Assembly: GCF_016649425.1 (NCBI RefSeq)
Contig: NZ_JADRCR010000001.1
Span: 806,001 to 870,000 of the forward strand
Source: Limnobaculum allomyrinae
GTDB lineage: Bacteria; Pseudomonadota; Gammaproteobacteria; Enterobacterales; Enterobacteriaceae
DNA length: 64,000 nt
Direction: 5' to 3'
This document shows, one piece after another, positions 43,734 through 55,145 of the stretch; positions within the stretch are counted from its first letter, which is position 1; the number at the start of each line of letters is the position of its first letter. Position numbers and translations under genes: made by a program. Below the pieces are notes generated by a model, which saw nothing but the letters and a program-made list of their open reading frames with translations, did no database searches and had not been told where the DNA came from.

Positions 43734-46049
43734 TTACAGACTTATAACTAACGTATCAGCCTCCGGCACAATGATGCATCCTGGCTTGCTGTCCTTCACA
43801 CTTCCCCCAACAACTTTAACGGGTTGTTGAATATTACGCAGGCATAGACTCCAGTTACGGGCATGACCTTTGTGGCTCACATACAGTTGATTACCTTCAC
43901 GGCGTACCATCAAGGTAAACTGAGCCTCTCCGGTCGCAGACGGTACCATTGCTTGTGCTGATGCCCCCTCTTCCAGCGCAAACAAATGGAAACAACTTCC
44001 ATCGTTATAATCATAATCAGGACGTTGATCATTATTACCCAGCGCAATTAAACTGTTAGCCCGTACATACAATGGAAGACTGAGGAAATCGTGACGTTCA
44101 CGATGCCAGCCTCCGGCGATTTCCCGATTATTATACATATGCGTCCAACGACCTGGTGGCAGGTAAAACTGTACATCTCCCTGTTCGCTGAATACTGGCG
44201 CAACCATCAGCGAATCCCCTAACATATACTGACGATCGAGATAGTCACAGCCGGGATCTTCAGGAAATTCCAGCATCATAGCGCGCATAACAGGTGTACC
44301 TTGATGCATGGCTTGTACCGAAGCTGCATACAAATATGGCATCAATTGACATTTCCAACCGGTAAAGAAACGAACTACATCACAGGCTTCATCATCATAT
44401 GCCCATGGTACACGGTAAGACTTACTGCCGTGCAGGCGACTATGGCTCGATAGTAAGCCAAATGCACACCAGCGTTTATAAATATGAGCCGGGGCCGTAT
44501 TTTCAAATCCACCGATATCATGGCTCCAGAAACCAAAGCCCGATAATCCCAGTGATAACCCGCCCCTCAGGCTTTCCGCCATTGACTCATAAGTTGCATA
44601 GCAATCGCCCCCCCAGTGAACCGGAAATTGTTGTGCACCCACTGAAGCCGAACGGGCAAACAGAACAGCCTGATCTTCTCCTAACTTTTCTTTCAAAACG
44701 TCCCATACCAATTAGTTATAGATAAAGGCATAGTGGTTATGCATTTTCTGTGGGCAAGAACCATCGTGCCACTGAACATCGGTTGGAATACGTTCCCCAA
44801 AGTCTGTTTTAAAACAATCTACCCCCATATCAATCAAACGGCGTAAATGTCCGGCATACCAATCGCAAGCATCAGGATTGGTAAAATCAACAATCCCTTG
44901 TCCCGGTTGCCATTTATCCCATTGCCATACGTCACCGCTCGGACGTTTAAGCAAATATCCCCGCACCATTGCTTCACGAAATAATGGGGACTTTTGCCCT
45001 ATATAAGGGTTTATCCAAACACATATTTTTAAATCCCGTGCCTTTAAACGTTTTAACATGCCAACAGGGTCGGGAAAGGTCTCCGGATCCCATTCAAAAT
45101 CGCACCACTGAAACGCTTTCATCCAAAAGCAATCAAAGTGAAATACATGTAACGGCAGTTGACGTTCAGCCATACCATCAATAAAGCTATTTACGGTTGC
45201 TTCATCATAATTTGTAGTAAATGAGGTGGTCAGCCACAGACCAAATGACCAGGCAGGAGGTAACGCGGGTCGTCCTGTCAGGCAAGTATAACGGTTCAGT
45301 ACTTGCTTAGGTGTGGGGCCATCAAAAACCAGATACTCCAAATGTTCACCTTCAACACTGAACTGCACTTTAGATACCTTTTCCGAACCAACCTCGAACG
45401 AGACGCACTCAGGATGATTCACTAATACACCATATCCCCGATTAGTCAGGTAAAACGGGATATTTCTATAGGCCTGCTCAGTGCTGGTACCGCCATCACG
45501 ATTCCAGGTTTCAATGATTTGCCCATTTTTCACAAAAGCCGTAAAGCGTTCACCTAAGCCATAAACTGTTTCACCAACGCCGAGATCGAGACGTTCATAA
45601 AGGTAAGTTTTCCCATCATTCGCATTCTGAATATAGCCATTAGATTTAGCCACACTGCCGGTAATGCGTTCACCATTACGCAAGAAGTCTAATGACCATT
45701 CATTACCTTTAGTAACCCGTACGCTCAAATTACCACTCTGTAGCGACGCAAACTGTGGATTATCATCAAACTGAAGAGTATGAGTCTTTTGTGGCATTAG
45801 CGGATAATCCGGACCTCTGGCAATCCGACCAGAAAAGTGCTCAATACGTACACCAATCACCCCCTCCAAGGGAGAGAAAAAACGCAGGGTAAACAACGGG
45901 CTATCAACCTGAGCACCACGTGTACTGGCATCACGAGGTGCAGCATAAATCACCATTTCACGTTCATGTTGTTCCACTTCAAACACATATAATGGATGGA
46001 GTAAACTCAACCCCTCCTGAATCAGCCAATTACCGTCACTGATTTTCAT
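43734..46049 (-). pseudogene. yicI: Alpha-xylosidase YicI (GH31) broken by one in-frame stop
   Basis: Two parts in the same frame, codons 1-445 and 447-772, separated by TAA at 44712-44714. In E. coli YicI (772 residues) this position is Glu in YNELVW; here GAA has become TAA, a single G-to-T change. Everything else looks intact: N-terminal beta domain, nucleophile Asp416 in FKTDFGER, acid/base Asp482 in HWGGDCY and the C-terminal beta domains. The enzyme removes alpha-xylose from xylose-glucose disaccharides. Without readthrough the product lacks the acid/base residue. It overlaps yicJ by 14 bases as its operon partner. The loss looks recent. Confidence 0.92.
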
Positions 46050-47460
46050 GGCTTAAACCCTCCGCTGACTTAATAGAATGGTTGGTTGACGATTTGATGA
46101 ACTCTTGTTCATTACGTTTTGCCCCAGCGGCTAATTCAGCCAGAATACGATTGATAAATGGGGTATTGAGGGTATAAAGACGGGCAGCAATCAGCGCACT
46201 GAGCAGATAACAAATTCCGGGAATCAAAGTAAAAAGAGCAACAATAACGGATAAGGTGCCATCGTTCTGTGTCGCTGCACCTGACTCATAACCTGCTCCC
46301 GCCAGCATCCAGCCTATCATGGCGCCAGACAGAGCCAGACCGAGCTTAAGTACAAACAGCGTTCCTGCAAAGCTGATCCCAGTCAGACGCTTGCCATCTT
46401 TCCATTCGCCATAATCAACAGTATCGGACATCATTACCCACTGGATAGGCGTCACTAATTGATGCAGAACTCCAATCACAAAAATAAAGACAAACATGGT
46501 GATATTGGCACCAATGGGTACCCAGAACATAAGAATACTTAATACGGCGAGAGCAGCATTAGTCCACCAGAACACACTAACTTTACACTTCCAGTCAGTC
46601 AGTGGTTTAGCTGCCGCACTACCCAACAGGTTGCCAACAGAATAGGTAACCAGAAATAGCGTAAATACTGCGGGATTACCCAGAATATAGGTCACATAGT
46701 ACATCATGGCTCCGCCACGTACCGCGACGGCCAAAATATTAAGGATGGTCAGCAGACCAACAATTCTCCATTGGTCATTGCGTATAATATCCCTTAAATC
46801 TTCACGTACGCTTCCCTGAGTGGCGCCATCATCACTGATACGCTCTTTGGTAGTAGCAAAGCAAATTGCCAACATCACTACTGCTACTACCGCCAGTACC
46901 GCTATACCCCCCTGAAATCCAACCACTTGATTACCCTGGCCGATGAGTTCTACCAGAGGCATCATTAATACGGTGCTTAACATACCGCCAGCAGTAGCCA
47001 GTACAAAACGGTAAGATTGCAAAGAGATTCGCTGTGTAGGGTTAGCGGTAATAACGCCGCCAAGTGCACAATAAGGGATATTCACTACGGTATACATCAA
47101 CGTTAACAGCGTATAGGTTACTGCCGCATAGACCATTTTACCGGTCATACTGAGCTCCGGTGAGCTATAGGCAAATACGCAGACAATACCAAAAGGAATG
47201 GCACCGAATATTATGTAAGGTCGAAATTTTCCCCAACGGGTGCGAGTCCTGTCCGCTAACAACCCCATACAAGGATCAGATATGGCATCTAACGCCCGCG
47301 CTAATAAAAACATAGTGCCGACAAAGCCGGCTGGAATACCAAATATATCGGTATAAAAAAACATCATATACAGCATAACATTATCAAATACGATATGACT
47401 GGCTGCATCTCCCAATCCATAACCAATCTTTTCCCGCTTAGACAAAATCTGGTTGTGCAT
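46036..47460 (-). CDS. yicJ: GPH-family sugar:cation symporter YicJ
   Basis: 474 residues, about twelve membrane helices, melibiose-carrier (glycoside-pentoside-hexuronide) family: [29 protein letters not shown] at the start, [17 protein letters not shown] and [13 protein letters not shown] later. Partner of yicI, presumably importing alpha-xylosides such as isoprimeverose. The symporter reads intact while its enzyme is broken. Confidence 0.93.
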   Translation of the reverse strand: MHNQILSKREKIGYGLGDAASHIVFDNVMLYMMFFYTDIFGIPAGFVGTMFLLARALDAISDPCMGLLADRTRTRWGKFRPYIIFGAIPFGIVCVFAYSSPELSMTGKMVYAAVTYTLLTLMYTVVNIPYCALGGVITANPTQRISLQSYRFVLATAGGMLSTVLMMPLVELIGQGNQVVGFQGGIAVLAVVAVVMLAICFATTKERISDDGATQGSVREDLRDIIRNDQWRIVGLLTILNILAVAVRGGAMMYYVTYILGNPAVFTLFLVTYSVGNLLGSAAAKPLTDWKCKVSVFWWTNAALAVLSILMFWVPIGANITMFVFIFVIGVLHQLVTPIQWVMMSDTVDYGEWKDGKRLTGISFAGTLFVLKLGLALSGAMIGWMLAGAGYESGAATQNDGTLSVIVALFTLIPGICYLLSALIAARLYTLNTPFINRILAELAAGAKRNEQEFIKSSTNHSIKSAEGLSHENQ

Positions 47461-47830
47461 AAATTTTCCCTGAACTGTTAAAAATAAACTTGATCACTGT
47501 AGTTACTATTATCAATGGTAACTATTGTGTTTTTTGATTATGAATTTATGTTTTATGATTTATGTGATCGCGGAGGGGGTTTAAATAAAAATCTTTAAAA
47601 TTAATGAGATAGGAGTATTGAAAATAACGTTAAATTGCAACGCATCAGCGATAAATTAATGTGCTCTATTTGGTTACCGTTTACTTTTGGGGGAATTATT
47701 CATCTGTTCAGTCATTATTAAGTCAAGCTCAACACCTTATTTTCGATATGACTTTGCTATTTAAGAATTAGTTAAGATTTCAATGTTACCTTTTACTCCG
47801 AAATAAAATAATAAAGAGTGAAAGTCAGAT
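47461..47830. other. Upstream region of yicJI
   Basis: About 370 bases. Holds the yicJ promoter and an operator-like inverted repeat (47501-47523: AGTTACTATT / AATGGTAACT, one mismatch, 3-base spacer). Confidence 0.5.
47501..47523 (-). promoter_or_regulatory. Operator-like inverted repeat before yicJ
   Basis: Ten-base arms with one mismatch about 45 bases upstream of the yicJ start; a likely site for a sugar-responsive repressor or activator not encoded here. Confidence 0.4.
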
Positions 47831-47917
47831 ATGGAAAAGATCATTTATACCGTTTCTTTTATTTTTCTTTGTTCAGTTTTCTATATGGTTGCCATCTGGA
47901 TGGATTGGGTCAGATAA
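47831..47917 (+). CDS. Possible 28-residue single-helix membrane peptide
   Basis: MEKIIYTVSFIFLCSVFYMV then AIWMDWVR: one hydrophobic helix with charged ends, the look of the many tiny membrane proteins in enterobacteria. The ribosome-binding site is weak (GAGTGAAAG). Conserved sequence would be needed to prove it. Confidence 0.4.
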   Translation: MEKIIYTVSFIFLCSVFYMVAIWMDWVR

Positions 47918-48058
47918 TAAGATACAAACCAAAACAGTTTAGGCTCTTTATCATCTGTGATGCCCCACTTTTCTAATTAATCACAACTTCTCCCTGACAG
48001 AACGCTTCTCTTCTGACAGAATATGACACCCGTTGTTAAAAAATGGATCTATTCTCAG

Positions 48059-48919
48059 ATGTCAGCAAAGATTATTGATGGTAAGGCAATCGCTCAACAA
48101 CTAAGAACTGAAATTGCCGTAAGTGTTCAACAACGCCTTCAGGCAGGCAAACGCGCGCCTGGTTTGGCAGTTATTCTGGTTGGTGAAAACCCTGCTTCTC
48201 AGATTTATGTCAACAGCAAACGCCGAGCCTGTGAAGAAGTTGGCTTTTTGTCTCGTTCATTCAATCTGGATATGACCTGTACTGAGAATGAGCTGCTTGA
48301 ACTCATTGATTCATTGAATAACGACCCGCTGATTGATGGAATTTTGGTTCAATTACCACTGCCTCAGGGCTTTGATAACATCAAGATTCTGGAACGTATC
48401 TCTCCGGAAAAAGATGTTGACGGTTTCCATCCTTATAATATTGGTCGTCTGTGTCAACGCACGCCAAAACTTCGCCCTTGCACACCACGCGGCATTATTA
48501 CCATGCTGCAGCGCTGTGAGATCAATACCTACGGCTTAGATGCACTGGTTATTGGCGCCTCAAACATTGTTGGCCGCCCAATGGGGCTGGAATTACTGCT
48601 GGCTGGCTGTACCACCACCATTACCCACCGCTTTACCACCAACATGGAAAAGAAAGTCAGAGAGGCTGATTTGATTGTTGCCGCCGTTGGTCGCCCTGGT
48701 TTTGTGCGTGGCGAGTGGATTAAGCCCGGCGCTATCGTTATCGATGTGGGTATCAACCGATTAGAAAGCGGAAAAGTCGTCGGTGATGTGGAATATGAAG
48801 CTGCAGCTGAACGCGCCAGCTGGATCACCCCTGTTCCCGGTGGTGTTGGCCCTATGACCGTAGCTACGCTGATGCAGAATACCTTACAGGCCTGCGAGCT
48901 TTATCACGATCCTATGTGA
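48059..48919 (+). CDS. folD: Methylenetetrahydrofolate dehydrogenase/cyclohydrolase FolD
   Basis: Bifunctional cytosolic enzyme interconverting 5,10-methylene-, methenyl- and 10-formyl-tetrahydrofolate with NADP. 286 residues from the ATG at 48059 ([15 protein letters not shown]), matching the E. coli start; the frame is open to 48023 without support. Catalytic lysine region [20 protein letters not shown] motif, Rossmann [11 protein letters not shown] and PGGVGPMT are present. Convergent with cysS. Confidence 0.95.
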   Translation: MSAKIIDGKAIAQQLRTEIAVSVQQRLQAGKRAPGLAVILVGENPASQIYVNSKRRACEEVGFLSRSFNLDMTCTENELLELIDSLNNDPLIDGILVQLPLPQGFDNIKILERISPEKDVDGFHPYNIGRLCQRTPKLRPCTPRGIITMLQRCEINTYGLDALVIGASNIVGRPMGLELLLAGCTTTITHRFTTNMEKKVREADLIVAAVGRPGFVRGEWIKPGAIVIDVGINRLESGKVVGDVEYEAAAERASWITPVPGGVGPMTVATLMQNTLQACELYHDPM

Positions 48920-48936
48920 TATTAATTAGATACAAA

Positions 48937-48968
48937 AACAAAAAAAGCGCCATCAGGCGCTTTTTTTA
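48937..48968. terminator. Bidirectional terminator between folD and cysS
   Basis: GCGCC/GGCGC stem with a 4-base loop, A run on the left and T run on the right. Confidence 0.88.
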
Positions 48969-48980
48969 CACATAAAATAA

Positions 48981-50369
48981 TTACTTACGACGCCAAACCG
49001 TTCCCTGTGGGCCATCTTCCAGAATGATACCCATCTCGGTTAAACGGTTACGTGCTACATCCGCCATCGCCCAATCTTTTGTCTGACGAGCATCGTTACG
49101 TTGCTTAATCAGTGCTTCAATTTCTGCAACTTCACTGTCATCAGCATTGTGACCGGCACCCTGTAAGAAAGATTCCGGAGATTGCTCCAGTAATCCCAAT
49201 ACGCCAGATAAACGGCGCAGTTCCGCAGCAAGTTGATTAGCAGCGACCATATCTTCGGCTTTCAGACGGTTGATTTCACGCGCCATATCAAACAATACGG
49301 AATAGGATTCCGGAGTATTGAAATCATCATCCATTGCTTCACGGAATCGGGCTTCAAACTCGGTATTACCCTGCGCTTTTACCGCCTCATCCGTACCACG
49401 CAACGCAGTATACAAGCGCTCAAGAGCTGTTCTTGCCTGTTTGAGATTCTCTTCGCTGTAATTCAGTTGACTACGATAATGACCGGACATCAGGAAATAA
49501 CGCACGGTTTCGGCATCATAATGTTTCAACACATCACGGATAGTGAAAAAGTTACCCAATGATTTAGACATTTTTTCCCGATCGACCATCACCATACCTG
49601 AATGCATCCAGTAATTAACGTAAGGGCCATCGTGAGCACAGGTCGACTGAGCAATTTCATTTTCATGATGTGGGAACATCAGATCAGAACCACCACCGTG
49701 AATATCAAAGTGTTCACCTAACTGTTTGCAGTTCATAGCAGAACACTCAATATGCCACCCCGGACGCCCTTCTCCCCACGGAGATGCCCAGCTCGGTTCA
49801 CCTGGTTTAGACATTTTCCACAGCACGAAGTCCATTGGATTACGTTTCACATCAGCAATTTCAACCCGGGCGCCTGCCTGAAGCTGTTCTAAATTCTGGC
49901 GGGATAACAAACCATAATCAGAATCGGTATCAACCGCAAACATCACATCGCCGTTATCAGCGACATAAGCATGATTACGTTGCAGCAACAGTTCAACCAG
50001 CTCAATGATTTCAGCAATATGGTGAGTCGCGCGAGGTTCTAAATCAGGACGAGCAATGTTTAACGCATCGAAATCGGCATGCATCTCTGCCAGCATTCGG
50101 GTGGTTAACTGTTCACAACTCTCTTTATTTTCGGTAGCCCGACGAATAATTTTATCGTCAACATCTGTCACGTTTCTTACATAGGTCAGGTTATAACCCA
50201 AAAAACGCAGGTAACGAGACACAACATCAAAGGCAACAAATGTACGTCCATGCCCGATATGACACAGGTCATAAATGGTTACCCCGCATACATACATGCC
50301 GACTTTATCCGCATGAATGGGTTTAAATTCCTCTTTTTGTCTGCTCAGGGTATTAAAAATCTTTAGCAT
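48981..50369 (-). CDS. cysS: Cysteinyl-tRNA synthetase
   Basis: 462 residues, class I synthetase monomer charging tRNA-Cys. HIGH motif as CHIGHGR, KMSKS motif as [11 protein letters not shown], and the zinc-binding cysteines and histidine around [11 protein letters not shown] and HIECSAM ... HGGGSDL are present. In E. coli it is also separated from ppiB by a short divergent region; here a RidA-like gene and an oxidoreductase operon have been inserted between. Confidence 0.97.
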   Translation of the reverse strand: MLKIFNTLSRQKEEFKPIHADKVGMYVCGVTIYDLCHIGHGRTFVAFDVVSRYLRFLGYNLTYVRNVTDVDDKIIRRATENKESCEQLTTRMLAEMHADFDALNIARPDLEPRATHHIAEIIELVELLLQRNHAYVADNGDVMFAVDTDSDYGLLSRQNLEQLQAGARVEIADVKRNPMDFVLWKMSKPGEPSWASPWGEGRPGWHIECSAMNCKQLGEHFDIHGGGSDLMFPHHENEIAQSTCAHDGPYVNYWMHSGMVMVDREKMSKSLGNFFTIRDVLKHYDAETVRYFLMSGHYRSQLNYSEENLKQARTALERLYTALRGTDEAVKAQGNTEFEARFREAMDDDFNTPESYSVLFDMAREINRLKAEDMVAANQLAAELRRLSGVLGLLEQSPESFLQGAGHNADDSEVAEIEALIKQRNDARQTKDWAMADVARNRLTEMGIILEDGPQGTVWRRK

Positions 50370-50537
50370 TGGAAGCCTGTTACCGTTTGATTAGTTGATT
50401 GGAAAGATATATTGAAACCTGATTATCAGGGCATTGCAAGAGGAACCCCATGATTCATGAGGTATATATCACTATGAAAAGATGCAGTGGAGGATGACTG
50501 CCCCCACTGTAACCAAATTTAAGTTAATCAAAAAACG

Positions 50538-50981
50538 CTATTTTACTGCAATACCTTCAATCTCAATTGAAGCGCCAAGTGGGATCTTACCTACCTGCAA
50601 AGCGGTTCGTGCCGGAGGCGCGCCTTTAAATGCTTTGGCATAAATCTTATTCATACTGGCATAATCATCAATATTATTCAGGTAGATATTTACTTTAACC
50701 AACTTATCCAGGGATGAACCACCCGCTTCCAGAACCAAACGTAAGTTGGCGATCGCTTGCTCCGTTTGCGCTTCAATACCTTCAACCATCTTTCCGGTTA
50801 CAGGATCAATAGGTAACTGACCGGAAGTAAAAATAAAACCGTTAGCTTCAATGGCCGGAGAGAAAAGTGCTGAAGGTTTAGCCCCCTCAGGCATCACTAC
50901 ATTTCGCTCAGCAGACTGTGCCACACCAACAGATAGCAACACAGCAGCTATCACAGCAGACAGACAGGTTTTCTTCAGCAT
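50538..50981 (-). CDS. Periplasmic RidA/YjgF-family protein
   Basis: 147 residues from the ATG at 50981 (AAGGA ribosome-binding site 7 bases before; the in-frame TTG just upstream is not needed). A clear signal peptide (about 1-24, ending AQSA) precedes a complete RidA domain with FTSGQLPIDPVTG and the active-site arginine in PPARTALQV and the EIEGIAV end. Cytosolic RidA hydrolyses reactive enamines/imines made by PLP enzymes; an exported member is unusual and its substrate is unknown. It lies 110 bases after the DmsC-like gene on the same strand. Confidence 0.85.
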   Translation of the reverse strand: MLKKTCLSAVIAAVLLSVGVAQSAERNVVMPEGAKPSALFSPAIEANGFIFTSGQLPIDPVTGKMVEGIEAQTEQAIANLRLVLEAGGSSLDKLVKVNIYLNNIDDYASMNKIYAKAFKGAPPARTALQVGKIPLGASIEIEGIAVK

Positions 50982-51091
50982 CAAAATATCCTTATAGATT
51001 ATTTAACATCACCGACAAATTGGTTATTTCTCAATTTGATAATGAAAAAGCTGCCAGAATAAAATTTTCGGGCAGCTTCAGTTGATATGAT

Positions 51092-51961
51092 TTAGAACCA
51101 AGGGGATTGGCTCATCACCCCGCTATAAAACAGCATCCGCCCGCAAACGGCAGCTGAGAGGACTACCAGCATCAACAGCGTAGCGCTTGTCATGGAAATA
51201 GATGATTGCTTATACAGGTAAGTGGCAACACCGGTTCCGGTGATTAATCCACCAAAGATCAACCATCCCATCAGGCCTGAGCCTAATACGGCAATAGCAC
51301 TGCCTACCATCTGGCCTTGTCCATTCAGACCATGGCTGTACCACAACACTACACATAACATAAGCAACACACCCAGCATAATACCGGTTAACAGCAGTCC
51401 CGGAGTCTTGCCTTGTTGCGCTTGTTGACGATATTGATAAACCGCCACCATCAGACTGATGGTGACAAAACCCAACAATAGTGCCGTAGCAATAAAGCTG
51501 AGGTGGGTTATCAACGAGTGCCACATTGGGTGGCTGGCCATTTGATAATAGACCTGTGCCGAAACCAGAATCGCCGCAATACCCGCCAGAGAAGCAATAA
51601 AACTGGCGCTTTTCACCAGCGCACGATTGCGGTTAAAACGAAACATCACTACAGCCCAGATGAACACCACGCCATTCAGCAGGAAGAAAGCCACCACTTC
51701 ACGACTTAGCCAGGAGTGTCCAATACCTAAAATAGCGCGATAGGCACCCAGTGGCGAACCCAGATGTAACAGTGACAAAAACGAACCCACGATGTTAATA
51801 GCTAAAATAGCCAGTGCCATAGAGCGCAACCGGTTAAAACGCGTCTCTTCATTCAACCATATCGGTTGAACCGTCATGAGTGCCGTAATAGCAATAATGG
51901 AGCCAACGGCCCACTGACACAATACGGTGAAAAAGACTAAAGGAAGTTCATATTCAGACAT
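51092..51961 (-). CDS. DmsC-like membrane anchor subunit
   Basis: 289 residues, eight predicted membrane helices, DmsC family (YELPLVFFTVLCQWAVGS; LSLLHLGSPLGAYRAILGIGHSWLSREVVAFFLLNG). It would oxidise menaquinol and pass electrons to the iron-sulfur subunit encoded 12 bases upstream. Length and pattern match DmsC/YnfH (about 287). Last gene of the three-gene operon. Confidence 0.9.
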   Translation of the reverse strand: MSEYELPLVFFTVLCQWAVGSIIAITALMTVQPIWLNEETRFNRLRSMALAILAINIVGSFLSLLHLGSPLGAYRAILGIGHSWLSREVVAFFLLNGVVFIWAVVMFRFNRNRALVKSASFIASLAGIAAILVSAQVYYQMASHPMWHSLITHLSFIATALLLGFVTISLMVAVYQYRQQAQQGKTPGLLLTGIMLGVLLMLCVVLWYSHGLNGQGQMVGSAIAVLGSGLMGWLIFGGLITGTGVATYLYKQSSISMTSATLLMLVVLSAAVCGRMLFYSGVMSQSPWF

Positions 51962-51973
51962 GATGGTATCTCC

Positions 51974-52528
51974 TTATTCCTTATCACCCGCTGGGATGAT
52001 CACAATATTTGGATGACTGATTCGGTGATCCGGCAGTTTGTAGCGCGTTTCAATGCGTGATAAGTCAGCACTGTAACGTTTACGTAGCTCATCAATATCA
52101 CCAAACTGCAATACGCCAGCCGGACAAGACTCTACACAACGAGGCTTCAGTCCTTCATCTAAACGTTCTGCACACAGGTTGCACTTGCTGGTTTTTCCTT
52201 CTACCGGATCAAATACCGGAGCGTTATATGGGCAAGCCATAATACACATCCGACAACCAATGCATTTTTCATGATCCTGAACCACAATACCGTCAGGCCG
52301 CTTACTGTAAGTATCCGCTGGACATACCTTCATACACTGGGGATCGTCACAGTGGTTACAGGACATGCTGATAAATGCCATGCCATTAGGGTCGTCGAAG
52401 TTAAACTCTCTGACGCGACGCCATAAAACACCAGTAGGTGTCGCATTTTCTGACTTACAGGCCATTGAGCAGGTTTTACAGCCATAACAGCCACGCATAT
52501 CGACTAAAAATCCATATTGTCTGACCAT
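51974..52528 (-). CDS. DmsB-like four-cluster ferredoxin subunit
   Basis: 184 residues with cysteine motifs for four [4Fe-4S] clusters (CYGCKTCSMAC; CNHCDDPQCMKVCP; CIGCRMCIMACP; CNLCAERLDEGLKPRCVESCP). Electron-transfer subunit between the membrane anchor and the catalytic subunit. Shorter than E. coli DmsB (205) at its C terminus. Lies 2 bases after the catalytic gene. Confidence 0.92.
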   Translation of the reverse strand: MVRQYGFLVDMRGCYGCKTCSMACKSENATPTGVLWRRVREFNFDDPNGMAFISMSCNHCDDPQCMKVCPADTYSKRPDGIVVQDHEKCIGCRMCIMACPYNAPVFDPVEGKTSKCNLCAERLDEGLKPRCVESCPAGVLQFGDIDELRKRYSADLSRIETRYKLPDHRISHPNIVIIPAGDKE

Positions 52529-52530
52529 GA

Positions 52531-54864
52531 TTATGCCTCCGCTCTGACATCGACTAAGGTACTGTTACAGCTATGCCCTGTGCCCAGTACTTCAATCAAA
52601 TCGTTAGTCACATGGCTACTGCTGCCCCCCTGCTGTTCCCACCAGCCGTTATCCAGGCTGATAACACCGCGTTTAATTTGACGGGTGACAACCACCAATG
52701 CGCGGTGCTCTCCCCGATGGTTAAAGACGACTGCCCATTCTCCATGACGAATATTACGGCTGGCCGCATCATCCGGATGAATCATTACATTGGGTTGATT
52801 ACGCTGAACTTCGAGGATCCACTCATTCATACCATGACTGGAGTGAATGCTACGCGCCAGTTTTCGTTGAACCGCCATCAGTGGATACTTCTGAGCAAGT
52901 TCAGGTGAGCCCTTCGGCGACTCTTTCACCTGCATATAGGTGACAATGGGCGCGAAGTCCTTTTTTTGCCACTCTTCAATAAAGAAGTGGGCCTTTTTGG
53001 TTGGCGTGCGGAAAATACCGTCTTTAAATGGAATCCATGGTGCATCAACTGGTTTAATCGGCCCTTTGCGCAGTTGCTCAATAGTGATTCCGGTTCCGGC
53101 CAGACAGTTTTCAATGTAGTGTTCGATTGGTTGATTAAATACATCACCAAAACCAAAGCGCTCTGCCAGTCTGGCAAAAATCCAATAGTCAGGTTTGGCT
53201 TCGCCTACCGGCTCCACTGCTTTTTCCATCAGTTGCACATAGTGACTACGAACCCCGGCCATCAGGCTGACGTCCTCAAAAATAGTGGTTACTGGCAAAA
53301 CTAAATCGGCATACAGTGTGGTTGAGGTCATCAGGTTGTCGGCAACCACCACAAAAGGTACCTTCTTCAGCGCTTTTTTCACCATATTGGTGTTAGGCAA
53401 CTGAGTCAGTACCCCCATGGTCATAATCCACCAGAAATTGATCGGATGTGGCCTCTCATTGACAATCCACTCCCCCACTTTTGATACCGGAATAGGTGGA
53501 ATCTTTTGCACTTCTTTTGGTGCAGGCAACGGGGCGTTGATTTTCAGCATCTGACGGACACCACCTGCATCACATACACCGCCGCCGGCCTTACCCATGT
53601 TGCCAGTCAGCAATGCCAGATAAAACTGCCCCGCAGCAACATAAGTACCAAACTCAGTGCGCTGTGCTCCTGACATATTCTGTACGATCATCGATGGTTT
53701 ATTGCTGGCATACTCTCTTGCCAGACGAAGCACTGTCGCTGCCGGCACATCAGTTTCAGCTTCAACTTTAGCTAAATCCCATTGTTGTGACTCGGTGCGA
53801 ATCAGCTCAAATACCGTGGTGTATTCAGCATTGGCAGGCAGTTCGTCTTTAGTTAATGCGGGGACAATCCCTGGCGCATCATGACGAACGGTACTTTGCG
53901 TTAGGGTGTCATACACCAGATAGCTTTCCGTATCGTCTGCTTTTTCCCGTAGCTGTTTTTTCTCAGCATCAACTAAATAGACGGCGCCTGTATGTTGACG
54001 TAAAAAGTCAGCATCATACCGTTGCTCATCCATAATGATTTTTATCATACCCAGCGCCAACGCCGTATCGGTACCCGGTACAATAGGAATCCACTCATCG
54101 GCTTTCGCCGCCGTTTCATTAAAACGAGGGTCAATCACCACCAAGCGAGCACCATTGGCCTGTGCCTTGATGTACTCTTTAAAATAGGCTTGCATGGTTA
54201 CTGCCGGGTTATTTCCCCAGCAAAGAATATAACGACTATCAGCAATGGTATCTCGCATATCTGCATAGCGTAATCCAACCATTGGCATCATGGCTGCGGT
54301 TACCGCAGAACAACAAAGAGAACCCGCCTGTTTGGTTGAACCACCCAGATAGTCAAAAAACGCTTTTCCCATGTCGTTTTTAATCGAGTCCATATTGCCT
54401 GCATGGGTAGAAATCAACATTCCTTTATTACCGTGGGTAGCAATCGTATCGCGAATGTTTTTCTCAATCAGATCCAACGCCTCATCCCATGAGATAGGCT
54501 TAAACTTACCTTCCCCTTTTTCACCCACACGAAGCAGCGGTGTTTTTACCCGCTGTTTATGATAAACCCACTTAGTACGGCTCATTCCCCTCAGGCAACA
54601 CTTCACGTTGAAATCTTTACTCGCCTCAATCTTTTTCAGCTCGCCCTGATAAACGTAGGCTGTTAAATTGCAGTGTAAACACTCCATCGCGCAGGTGGAG
54701 CGAAAAGTCTGATAATCGCTGAGCTTTAAGCGAACTCTTGGTAATGGTTTTTTATCCTCACTAACCAGTGAAAACGCGCAAGGCGAAATACTGGCCAGGC
54801 CAATTACCCCCAATCCTTTTAGTAAGGTTCGACGATTCAGTCTGATATCAGATATGTTTTTCAT
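52531..54864 (-). CDS. DmsA-like molybdopterin oxidoreductase (Tat substrate)
   Basis: 777 residues. A twin-arginine signal (NRRTLLKGLGVIGLASIS) exports it folded through Tat. An N-terminal cluster site CAMECLHC ... KCCLRG follows; its Cys spacing (x3, x2) is one shorter than DmsA (x3, x3). Molybdopterin-binding regions (GSLCCSAVTAA, ILCWGNNPAV, VVIDPRFNETAAKAD, and the C-terminal ANAE-like NVMIHPDDAASRNI) are intact. The GSLCCSA segment offers a cysteine as possible Mo ligand where DmsA has serine, so the substrate may not be DMSO. Probably an anaerobic terminal reductase. No dedicated chaperone gene is adjacent. Confidence 0.88.
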   Translation of the reverse strand: MKNISDIRLNRRTLLKGLGVIGLASISPCAFSLVSEDKKPLPRVRLKLSDYQTFRSTCAMECLHCNLTAYVYQGELKKIEASKDFNVKCCLRGMSRTKWVYHKQRVKTPLLRVGEKGEGKFKPISWDEALDLIEKNIRDTIATHGNKGMLISTHAGNMDSIKNDMGKAFFDYLGGSTKQAGSLCCSAVTAAMMPMVGLRYADMRDTIADSRYILCWGNNPAVTMQAYFKEYIKAQANGARLVVIDPRFNETAAKADEWIPIVPGTDTALALGMIKIIMDEQRYDADFLRQHTGAVYLVDAEKKQLREKADDTESYLVYDTLTQSTVRHDAPGIVPALTKDELPANAEYTTVFELIRTESQQWDLAKVEAETDVPAATVLRLAREYASNKPSMIVQNMSGAQRTEFGTYVAAGQFYLALLTGNMGKAGGGVCDAGGVRQMLKINAPLPAPKEVQKIPPIPVSKVGEWIVNERPHPINFWWIMTMGVLTQLPNTNMVKKALKKVPFVVVADNLMTSTTLYADLVLPVTTIFEDVSLMAGVRSHYVQLMEKAVEPVGEAKPDYWIFARLAERFGFGDVFNQPIEHYIENCLAGTGITIEQLRKGPIKPVDAPWIPFKDGIFRTPTKKAHFFIEEWQKKDFAPIVTYMQVKESPKGSPELAQKYPLMAVQRKLARSIHSSHGMNEWILEVQRNQPNVMIHPDDAASRNIRHGEWAVVFNHRGEHRALVVVTRQIKRGVISLDNGWWEQQGGSSSHVTNDLIEVLGTGHSCNSTLVDVRAEA

Positions 54865-54974
54865 GATGTTTCCGCCACATCTTATGTTTTATGGTCATCC
54901 TCACATTAGCCCGCCTTTCAATTAAATAACACATGAAAGACACCATAAGTTAACCATGGTTTACCAATAGTGTA

Positions 54975-54988
54975 CTGATCGAGATCAA
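54975..54988 (-). promoter_or_regulatory. FNR-like site
   Basis: CTGAT-CGAG-ATCAA, one mismatch from the FNR consensus TTGAT-N4-ATCAA, centred about 117 bases upstream of the dmsA-like start and about 160 bases before the IclR gene. Fits anaerobic induction. Confidence 0.6.
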
Positions 54989-55145
54989 CTTACCTCTTTA
55001 TGCTTAATCAGTATTAGGCACGGTAAAACACCTCAATGACCTATTCGGGTTAGTTCCATAGGGGGTTATTCTGGTCAGACCGCCGAAAAAAAGGTAAACT
55101 CTCGGGTTATTTTCTATTCTTATCGTTTGTTGAGGCATGTTTCGG

